DNA of 64,000 bases from Antedon mediterranea (lineage: Eukaryota; Echinodermata; Crinoidea; Comatulida; Antedonidae): the NCBI RefSeq assembly GCF_964355755.1, contig NC_092672.1, positions 15,126,501-15,190,500 on the forward strand, in the 5' to 3' direction. The notes under the pieces were generated by a model. The model was not told the DNA's origin and ran no database searches. It saw nothing but the letters and a program-made list of their open reading frames with translations. The position numbers and the translations under genes were made by a program. Shown here in pieces: positions 56,294 to 64,000 of this stretch. How positions within the stretch are numbered: the first letter of the stretch is position 1; each line of letters opens with the position of its first letter.

Positions 56294-58310
56294 ACTCGGT
56301 GACAGATGTAGGACTTGGGAGCGAGTGTATAGCTTGTATTTTTGTAGATCAGGATGTATGCCATCTGCATCATAGAGACTTCCAATTTTACACAATGTGT
56401 TTTGATGGCACATTTGTCAATGTTAAATACAAGGCCATATTTTTCTGCAACTTTCATAATTTTATGCAGGTTCTGATCATGTTCTTTCTCATCATGTCCG
56501 AAAACAATCACATCGTCAGCAATTCCAATTGTGACGGGGCACTGCTCCAAAATTATGTCCATCTTCTGTTGTAATATATCTTGTGACACTTTGAGTCCGA
56601 ATGGTAAGCGATTAAACCTAAATCTTCCAAAAGGCGAGTTGAATGTAGTTAGGAAGCTGGATTCATCTGTTGGCACAATGCTCCAATAACAGTGTCTCGC
56701 ATCAACTTTTCTAAAGGACTTTTGCAAATGTAGGTTATTGACGATACCCAATCAGGTGGTTCAGTTACTTTTGTTATTATTCCATTATTTTTCATTCTTG
56801 TCAGCTCTGCTTCCAGCTCATTTTTCAGGTGAATTGGGTACTTCCTTGGAGGGTGGATTACAGGCATCTTCAACCAATGTATGTTGAATTCACCTGGAAA
56901 TCTTCTGATATACCTTCGAATCTGTTTGGGTATTGGTTTTGTAGATAATTTTGATTTTGATCTTTGATTGGTGTGCACAGTAGTATTTACTGCACAGTTG
57001 ATTGTCACAAGTTTCAAAGCTCTTGCGTCGGGGAGTCCTAAGATTACTGGTCCTTTAACATATTTTATACTTAGAAGGTTAACCATGAACACTTGTTGTC
57101 ATTAAACTTGGCTTGGATCTGGACTGTACCATGTTGTGGAATTGTTGTTCCATTATGTATGCTGTCAGTTTGACTTGGCTTTGCTTTGTTTTCCCTGGCT
57201 TGGGAGCCCATCTGTATTGATACTGTGAGGTATCATTTGTTTGTACACGGGTAGGGGCAGAAAGTTCTCCTGGGCGCTTGTGTCCACTTTCCCAGAAAGG
57301 GTGCGTATGCCATTCCTTTGTGGTATTTGGACATTTAGGTTTAGCAAAGAGTTCATCGCCATCATTGTTCATTCCAACTAAATCAAACAATAGTTCCTCA
57401 AACTGTTCCACGACATTGTTTTCATCTACATTGTTTTCATCTACATTGTTTTCATCTACTTTGTTTTCATCTACATTGTTTTCATCTACTTTGTTTTCAT
57501 CTACATTGTTTTCATCTACATTGTTTTCATCTACATTGTTTTCATCTACATTGTTTTCATCTACATTGTTTTCATCTATGTCAACAGCGTTCATCTGTCT
57601 CCTAAATGGACTTTTGTTTCTGGATCAGTATGAGTATGATCCTTTGGTTCTTTCATCGCTCGTTGCCTTGCGCATTCTGCCTCTGCACATTTTTTTCCAG
57701 TGTCCTTTTTTCCCACAAGCTTGGCAAACTGTACCGAAGGCTGGACATTGTTTAGGTCTATGGTTGTTTCCACAATTTCTGACTTGTTGTCTTAGTGTGT
57801 GAACTAGGGCATACGTCTCTTTCTTATGATTGAACGCTGCTCTGCATAGTTCTAGGGCTTTATCTAAGGTTAAGTCATCTTCCCTTAGTAGACGTTCACA
57901 GAGTTGATTATCTAGAATAACACAGACAATCCATCCTGTCTCATAATAAGGAGTCAGTTAAGTCTCTGAACTAGCAAGATTTCACTTTTGTCCTTAATTC
58001 TGTCACGTACTGGTCAATTGTTTCAACACAGATGCATGTTGACATCTAGTGAAAAAATTGTGTCTTTCAAATTTTTTGGTGAACAATACTTTTCGAACTA
58101 TTCAAGGACTTTTTTTAGCTTCAAAGATCTTCTTCAGTGTCGAATTTAAACGTATTATAAACATCTAGTGCGTTTTTCCCAGTAATGGGGAGCAACATAG
58201 ATGTTTGTGTTGAGTCGTCTTTTTTTGCGGTGCCAGAAGCGGTATTTTAGAGTAAAAATCTTTGTTTAAATTTTTTCCAGTTTTCAGAACATTTCCTGTT
58301 AGTCCTGGCT
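56294..58310 (-). pseudogene. Gypsy-2 gag-pol, 5' half: gag, knuckles, protease, RT (decayed)
   Basis: Read on the minus strand from 58310: frameshifted gag with YCSPKK-like and EDDLTLDKALELCRAAF codons; zinc knuckles KQCPAFG and CQACGKKGHWKKMC (about 57690-57740); a repetitive acidic linker (57418-57577); protease KVDTSAQENFLPL (about 57265), with Asp-Thr-Ser at the active site; then RT with FNIHWLKMPVIHPPRK, SSFLTTFNSPFGRFRFNRLP, GIADDVIVFGHDEKEHD (catalytic ADD) and FNIDKCAIKTHCVK. At 56294 it stops against the LINE tail and resumes at 47900. Several frameshifts and missing blocks between protease and RT show it is inactive. Confidence 0.85.
57418..57577. repeat. 15-bp coding minisatellite (VDENN repeats)
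   Basis: About 11 copies of TTTTCATCTACATTG, in frame on the minus strand as VDENN repeats between the zinc knuckles and the protease of Gypsy-2. Two units have K for N. The acidic linker is spliced into otherwise normal gag-pol order. Confidence 0.93.
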
Positions 58311-58317
58311 GTGTTAG

Positions 58318-58556
58318 GTTTTTATTTATTTTTTATTTATTTCAACAATATTTTACAAGGGTGGTCCATCCAGCCAAAGCTGATCATTAGGGACCCTCAC
58401 AGAAATACATCATGAGAAGACATAAACATGTAACAATAACAATTTGATTAAAATAAATATAATTTATAAAAATAAAATAAAGCACAAACAATTTAGAATC
58501 AAAAATTAAATAAATTAAATTAAATCGGCCTCTCAGAAAAGGAAGTAACTAGACAA
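58318..58556 (-). mobile_element. LINE 3' end inserted in the Gypsy-2 leader
   Basis: On the minus strand a short ORF end is followed by AT-rich UTR, then GGGTCCCTAATGATCAGC... with GGATGGACCACCCTTG, and an AATAAATAAA-type tail (58318-58350). This is the 3' end of a CR1/L2-like LINE or a SINE sharing it. It lies between Gypsy-2 gag and its primer site. Confidence 0.6.
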
Positions 58557-58730
58557 AGAAGATGGTTTGTGAGCCATGTTGTCACCGTAACTGTTTTGTA
58601 GGCCTATGCTAGGTACGTTCATGCTTTGCTATTCGGCTGTTTTACACGCTGTGTAGAGTGGTAAAATAGTTAATACTAGTAGTAGTGTACTGACCTGGCT
58701 TTGTGTTATTGCGTTACATTCGCTTATATA

Positions 58731-58800
58731 CCGCTGCTACCATGTAATAAGATCAGATGCCTTGTAGTCATGTGACTTATGTGGTAATTAATTAAATGGT
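58731..58800 (-). mobile_element. Gypsy-2 5' LTR remnant and primer binding site
   Basis: 58743-58778 matches the end of the LTR at 44296-44331 with three differences. Immediately downstream on the minus strand is TGGTAGCAGCGG (58731-58742), a primer-binding-site-like sequence starting TGG. Homology fades near 58780, so the LTR is truncated or diverged before Gypsy-3 begins. Confidence 0.65.
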
Positions 58801-58814
58801 GGGCTATTATCACT

Positions 58815-60870
58815 CCTTTATGACGTTGGGTATACCGAACAATGATAGGATATTAGCTAGTTTGGGAATTAATATTTTGGAAGAAGTGGATGTTAATGTT
58901 TCAATCACTTGATATCTGGTTTAATCATCTGTTACGACCATGAGGTAGTATCCATTTGGGAAAGGACCACAAAAGTCTATGCTCAGTTCTGTTCATGGTC
59001 CATCACTTGGTCGGCCCTAGTCAAGTCGGCCCCTAGTCAAGTCGGCCCAAAGTCAACTCGGCCTCGAGTCATCTCGGCCTCATTACAACTCGGCCAAAAA
59101 CTAATCGGTCAACTCGGCCCCAATAAAGTATGGAACGCAAAAAGCGAGGCGAATTGATAAAAGAATAAAATAAAACATATTATTTTTTATAAACATTTTT
59201 ATTTTACTGTTATCTTAATAATATCTATCTAGATATCTACTGTAAGAACATTTCGATTTATTCTGGGAACATCCTTGTAATGTATCAAAATATATAGGCT
59301 AGGCCTATCTAACAAACACGTAGGCTACTGAAACTATAGGCCTACATCACAACTATTAATATAGATATTTACTATCAATTAAACGAAAAACGACAGAGTG
59401 TGTTATAATTTGAATATTGAATTTTCCGTTTTATTTTGTCTAGGACTATAGGCTATAAGCCTAACCTATTAGTATAGATTAGTAAATCCTGCCATTATAA
59501 TATTAACTACACCTTAACTATTAGGCCTAGCACTTTTTGTGTTCCATATTTTAATGTGGCCGAGTTGAGCGATTAGTATTTGGCCAAGTTGACGTGAGGC
59601 CGAGTTGGTTTGAGGCCGAGATGACGTGAGGCCGAGTTGACTTGAGGCCGACTTGACTTTGGCCGAGACGGTTTAGGGCCGAGTTGACCTGCAACCAATT
59701 TGGACATCTTTAACGTTTCAACTTTTTGTGCTGGTGTGGTCATTTCATATGCTGTGCACTCTTTATTCATCTCTTCTAATTGTTTATCTATTCTTGGAAA
59801 CTATATCTTCTCTCTCAATAAGCTCTTTGTTTTCACTACTCTTATGTGTCCTTTATGAGCTATAGAAATTGATTTCTTTTGTAGCGATTTATTCTTGTTC
59901 CACAAAGTATGACTTTATTTTCTGGGCTTAGAGTTAGTTCTTTACAAACTTGATAATAAGCTTTCTTTGTCAATACATTGATGAAAACCTATTTTCCATC
60001 TTATATTCGTTTACTGACCCACTGTAGTGTTGGATCAGTTTCAGTTTCTCGTTGGATTTCTTCTTTGGTCATAGCTTTTGGTATTGTGTGGTTGATTATA
60101 AAGTTGACGTATTTGTCGACCACTTTTGCACTTTTTGTGTTGTGTCCATTTTTTTTTTTTATTGAGTGACGAGATAGACAATCTGCAGGATTCTGGCTTC
60201 CTGGTCTGTATTTGATCTCAAAGTTGTAATCCATATGCAACTATCTGTGGTTGCTGATCTGTGTAAATTTCTGTAAGCTTTGTAGGGTGAAAGTATGCCA
60301 TTAATTGTTAATTATGGTTGCAAAATCCGGCACAAATCGTGCGGAATACGCCATGCCTAACAAACTTCGAACTTTGTCTGCATCCTTTGGTTCTTCACCT
60401 CCTCGATGGCTTGAGTTTTCCTGGGATCGGGAGATGTCTTTGTTCGAGAAGATGTCACCATAGAAGTATAAGTTGGTTTTATTGAAGATGCATTTATAAA
60501 TATTGAGTTTTAAGCCCTTTTCATTTAATCTTTTGAGTACATCTCGTAGGCTTTGATCATGTTATTTCTGTGTTGCACCAAATACTAAGTATATCATTAC
60601 TCATGTTTCGTGCTAATGGTATGCCTTGTAGGACTTGTTCAATCACATTTTGGAAGATCTCGCAGTCTTTTATATCTTCTTAGACCAACATGTGTTGCAA
60701 ATGTTGTGATTTGCCTGCTATCTGGATGTAGTTCAGGTATCCCGATTTTAAATCAAGCTTTGAGAATATCTCAAGTCATGAATAATGTCATCAATCGTTG
60801 AGGTCACATGTCAGGGGCGGTTGCAGAATTATTTTAAGGGGGTTGCCTCTGTGTCCAGAACCGTAGATAA
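58815..60870 (-). pseudogene. Gypsy-3 pol remnant: RT, RNase H end, integrase
   Basis: Minus strand from 60800: SKLDLKSGYLNYIQ, HPDSRQITTFATHVGLRRYK and LARNMSNDIL, where the catalytic YxDD is replaced by MSND. Then a segment with RSLLGMAYSARFVPDFA, jumping to MDYNFEIKYRPGSQNPADCL at 60237. RNase H is therefore mostly deleted. Next come integrase zinc-finger codons HKGHIRVVKTKSLL (about 59840), a foldback element, and the core start TELSIDFCGPFPNGYYLMVV (about 58940-59000), ending at LFGIPNVIK. Missing domains, stops and the degraded catalytic box show a dead copy. It is not part of Gypsy-2: both encode their own RT and integrase. Confidence 0.82.
59005..59697. mobile_element. foldback element with 16-bp repeat arms
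   Basis: The left arm (59005-59125) is a tandem of 15-16 bp units such as GTCGGCCCAAAGTCAACTCG. The right arm (59565-59697) is the same in reverse complement, with units such as GAGTTGACTTGAGGCC. The centre (about 440 bp) is AT-rich without a gene. Inverted arms made of short tandem units are the hallmark of foldback elements. It sits between zinc-finger and core codons of the Gypsy-3 integrase. No clean target duplication was identified. A single arm of the same family is at 29417-29491. Confidence 0.8.
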
Positions 60871-60898
60871 CCTGTAACCTTTGGAAAAGCGAATTTAT

Positions 60899-60965
60899 TA
60901 AATGACACCCCTAGATGGCCGAAAATGGTACTCTCACACATACAATTCACGATAAACGACACCGG
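60899..60965. repeat. short dispersed repeat, copy 2
   Basis: GACACCCCTAGATGGCCGAA with AATGGTACTCTCACACATAC resembles 22799-22860. Confidence 0.5.
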
Positions 60966-61362
60966 TAAGCTAATAAATTCTGGCAATTATAATCAATAAA
61001 ATACAAATTAATTATTATTATCAATTAATATAATTAAAAAATAGAAAAAAAATATAAAGCTGCTGATATAAATATATTAAGCAAAACATTATTTGTATTT
61101 GTATTAATTGTATTACTTTGATCAATAAGTCAGTAAAACCACAATTAGCAAAATTCATTTTCATTTATCCACTATAAAGTGTTGCTTAAACTACACTACT
61201 AATTATGGACAAATAAACGACCCATATGACGGAGGTTTACACGAACACAGTGTGTAGTGGCCTTTCGTACCTTCTCATGACACACACAAGCAATCCAATC
61301 AGTCAGAAATTTATTCTGAGCATGTTTAGCCATAATCAATAGAAAGAATTGACTATCTCCCG

Positions 61363-61600
61363 TCACAACGACCTCTCGTAAGTGACCACTTCTACTGAAC
61401 GACCACCGTCTCTTTTAAGGGACGGCTTAAAGCAGTATTCAAAATGCAGTTGAACAAGAGAAAGATAAAGTTGATTTAAAGTTGACTGATTAATAAAAGG
61501 TTTTACACGTTTAAGGATGGAAAGAATTGCAAATACCTTCTTGAATACAGATTTCACATGGTCATGCCAAGTTAACTGATAACTCAATGTAATTTAGTAT
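61363..61600 (-). pseudogene. LINE RT C-terminal fragment
   Basis: The minus-strand frame contains QLTWHDHVKSVFKKVFAIL and SILKRVKPFINQSTLNQLYL, then SLVQLHFEYC, the conserved block after the RT catalytic domain of CR1/Jockey-group LINEs (compare SKLNWNVQINNLISKANRML in the LINE at 55495). Only about 50 residues are recognisable; the rest is lost. Confidence 0.7.
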
Positions 61601-61799
61601 ACAATGATTGCAGTAATCGTCGTGTCTATAACACAAATCAATAAAACACTAAATACCATTATTATATAAAAAAACCTTCTGTAATATAGTGTGTTGAGGT
61701 TTTCTGACTTGTAATGAGGACTCTACTCGCTTGACTGCAGTAACACATATATTCTAATAATACTTGATACAATAATAACTAGAAAGCCACTCCGAGAGT

Positions 61800-62425
61800 G
61801 CATACCTCCGCCTACTGTAAAATTCTCCTACATAAGATTTCTCCGGTAAAAAAAAAATGTATATATATATTTGTGTGTGTCCTAATGATGTTGGTGATTT
61901 AGGCTAATTTCACTACAAGCATGTGTATGCGAGTTTGGTGTAATGGTTATGTAACAAGCCTTTCAATTAACAATAGCTTCAGTTGACTAACAATAGAACA
62001 GCAACGCGAAAATCAAACGAGTGAATTTGAAAAGAAATAGGTTTTTTAAAATAATCGCATAAAAAAACGTGCACATTACATCAAATTATATTTTAAAATT
62101 ACAAATCACAAATTATAACTCTTGCCTATTGTACAAAAATGAAGTTTTTTGGAAAATTAGTTTTTGAGAAAATGCAATTTCAGTTTACTTGTTACTTTAA
62201 GACTGCTCGTCGGCTTTTGAAAAATTCTGTCCTATCTAGCAGGTTTGAAAAGTATACTAAAAAGTAGTCCAGAATTGGGACCATGGAATTTAATGGAATG
62301 GTCCTTCACATATCTATCTGTTTATTCATTTTGGTAAAGATCTTGTAATTACTTTTTGAGTAATCCTGCTAACAAACAAACAAACACACGCTACCGATTA
62401 CATATACCTCCTTGGCGGAGGTAAA
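61800..62425. repeat. dispersed repeat ending in GGCGGAGGTA (SINE-like)
   Basis: ATACCTCCGCC near 61804 and GGCGGAGGTA near 62412 are inverted, and the segment includes GAGTAATCCTGCTAAC followed by AACAAACAAACACACGC. I recall this arrangement as a repeat widespread in marine invertebrates; no search could be run. Short frames inside are not genes. Confidence 0.4.
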
Positions 62426-62429
62426 TAAT

Positions 62430-63500
62430 TCAGAATATAACTCAGGATAGTATTCAGGATAATGCAACTAAGGAACAGACGATAAAGTAATGCTGTAAGT
62501 GAGGTGTGAGTGTAGATCTGCTTCTGAGGAAGTGTCGGTAAGGTGTGTGTGTGGAGGCTCCTCAAACTTGGGGGTATATTGGCTCCTGTTCATTAGCATA
62601 TAACATCATCTGTGAGGCTAATGATTGGTCCTAAGTTGATCCAGGGACCCTTGGATAGAAGTGAGAGAAAGAGAGAGAGGTCAAATCAACTGTGTTTACT
62701 TTTGGGATTTAATTATGGACTAAATGGACTAAATGTAGGCCTACATTAAAACATCTGGATGATCTGGACTTCTGGGGCAAGTTTGTGAACTCAATTGAAT
62801 CCTAATACAAGGGTTGATTTCTCAATTATAAATGTATATCATTACATTACACTTCATACGCGAGAAAAAAGTTTTGTCCATAAATAAACTGCAAAGAAAG
62901 CAATGGTCATACATCAAGGTTACTCATACTGATTAAACTATAGAAGGCTCACTACTATAGTTAGGTATGAACAGTCTTAACTGATGGTCTTAACTCCCTG
63001 ATTAATTAACTTTATCAGATAGACAGTCTTACTAAAGCCACGCCTGTTTAGACCATTGCTATAAAACAGTCTTAGCTATAAGACCGTGTAAAGTAACAAA
63101 TTGAGAGCGTACTTTGCGCGTGGAATACCAAATAAATGTTCGTCACGCTTGTTCATTTCACAATCATAACAGATATACATTTACACACAAGAAAATCTAT
63201 TCTAGGCCTACATAATAATATAAGAATAAAATTATGTTATTATTTGATTTAACACTTAAAACTTGTTAAATTGGTTGTGTTTCACGATAAATAATACGTA
63301 GAAGCAACAAAAAGAGAGGTTTTAAGACAGTTTTAAGATGCCTTCGAGTAGGCTTTAATATTAAAGACCGCTTACAGGTTAGACCGCGGTATAGCAATGG
63401 TCTATAATAAAGACTACTTGCTACGTCACGAATTATAGCTGCCTAAGCGCTAAGACCGTTTATAGACCGCTTACAGTAATCAACTCCCTGAGATGCTGTT
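62430..63500. other. no gene; likely LTR of Gypsy-4 with inserted repeat
   Basis: The Gypsy-4 LTR should extend leftward from 63505, but its far end was not found. AACTCCCTGA occurs at 62992-63001 and 63482-63491, and AGACCATTGCTATA is inverted between about 63050 and 63410. A MITE is therefore likely inside the LTR, with unresolved ends. Confidence 0.3.
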
Positions 63501-63514
63501 CTACATCTCCCTTT
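63501..63514 (-). promoter_or_regulatory. Gypsy-4 polypurine tract and LTR start
   Basis: On the minus strand AAAGGGAGA (63506-63514) is followed by TGTAGAACAG, the same arrangement as in Gypsy-1 (AAGGGAGA then TGTAGTG). Confidence 0.6.
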
Positions 63515-63639
63515 GTTAGTTAATGAGTTGTATATCTATGATTCAGTATTACTGCATACTATATATAGAGTTCTTTTGTAAACAGTCAAAAGTTCAATTA
63601 TATTGGTTCAACAGCTTAACTTTACAATGATCAAAGTTC

Positions 63640-64000
63640 ACAAATTATAACGAGGATTTGGACGTATAACTCTTCCATATCGAGTGGTCGACAGTGGTTG
63701 GTGTACTTTGGTGTGCGATGGTTGTGTGTCGCTGTTGACTTTCGTGAATACTGGGTTAGGTTCGGACAACGGGATGATGTGTCTGTGATTTCTGCGTAAC
63801 TCTGTACCATTAGTATTTATAATGTATGATCGTGGATTGGTTGAGGATTTTAAAATTGTTCTGAGTTGGTCGAAACCTTTTGGTGTTTGTAGTCTTACAA
63901 CTTGACCGGGTCGGAATTTGTATGTTGATTTGTTTTGTTGTTGTTTCTTCCTTGAGTTTTTGTATGCCTGATGTCATGATTGGTTTTAACAATTGTTTAT
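63640..64000 (-). pseudogene. Gypsy-4 integrase C-terminal end (runs off window)
   Basis: The minus-strand frame contains YKFRPGQVVRLQTPKGFDQL and INTNGTELRRNHRHIIPLSE, followed by TRYGRVIRPNPRYN and a stop. This is the C-terminal domain and tail of a Ty3/Gypsy integrase (compare NVGDTVLVKQ and ITRNWSHFKKV in Gypsy-1). It is in a continuous frame from about 63960 to the stop; whether the rest is intact lies beyond the right edge. Confidence 0.75.

Noticed and set aside
62992-63491. Mutator-like insertion flanked by AACTCCCTGA
   Set aside because: The 10-bp direct repeat is real, but the sequences just inside do not form inverted ends, so element boundaries cannot be supported.

Overview
The window looks like nuclear DNA of a marine invertebrate, most likely a deuterostome such as an echinoderm. 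It is AT-rich, has no prokaryotic gene packing, and is full of Ty3/Gypsy and non-LTR retrotransposons, DNA transposons and minisatellites. The short word taggcct recurs throughout, which I associate from memory with echinoderm DNA. The species assignment is inference. Only one convincing host protein gene is present: an intact single-exon type I membrane protein with three Ig-like domains on the minus strand (9983-11449). Its C-terminus, A-T-Y-V, fits the nectin/afadin-type PDZ ligand. There is also one tRNA-Thr(UGU)-like sequence on the minus strand (30882-30953) with good A and B boxes and a T6 terminator, but with a C at position 33 and mispaired stems, so it may be a pseudogene. Left part (1-15200): an inverted-repeat element, a 16-bp minisatellite, a poly-C-ended transposon with 8-9 bp target duplications, a LINE 3' tail, a composite dispersed repeat with a tRNA-like head, then the Ig gene in otherwise gene-free DNA. 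Middle (15200-44300): a 2.7-kb satellite of 60-bp units with a 1204-bp higher-order period; a hAT element nested in a TTAA-flanked element; a Tc1/mariner-like MITE whose inverted arms have become 21-bp minisatellites; two decayed LINEs, one of which has thrown off a 53-bp tandem array from its own reverse-transcriptase codons; a 1.46-kb TTAA element that interrupts a copy of the composite repeat; and a 45-bp array apparently seeded from retrotransposon gag codons and split by a 1.6-kb TGT...ACA element (probable solo LTR). Right part (44300-64000) is a Russian doll. A decayed minus-strand Gypsy element (LTRs at 44296-44480 and 58743-58800) contains a plus-strand LINE (47901-56293). That LINE contains a young plus-strand Gypsy element (48760-55131, LTRs differing at 1 of 183 sites, 5-bp target duplication). 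This in turn contains a 1.9-kb Harbinger-like element (51920-53832, TAA target duplication), which contains a 1.07-kb Mutator-like hairpin element (52389-53462, 10-bp target duplication). Each layer splits a recognisable sequence of the one outside it, so the order of insertion can be read directly. Two further minus-strand Gypsy remnants follow (58815-60870, itself split by a foldback element, and 63501-64000 running off the window edge). I found no CRISPR, operon or prokaryote-type system. The unusual biology here is nested transposition, minisatellite birth from transposon coding sequence, palindrome-rich DNA and the nectin-like gene.
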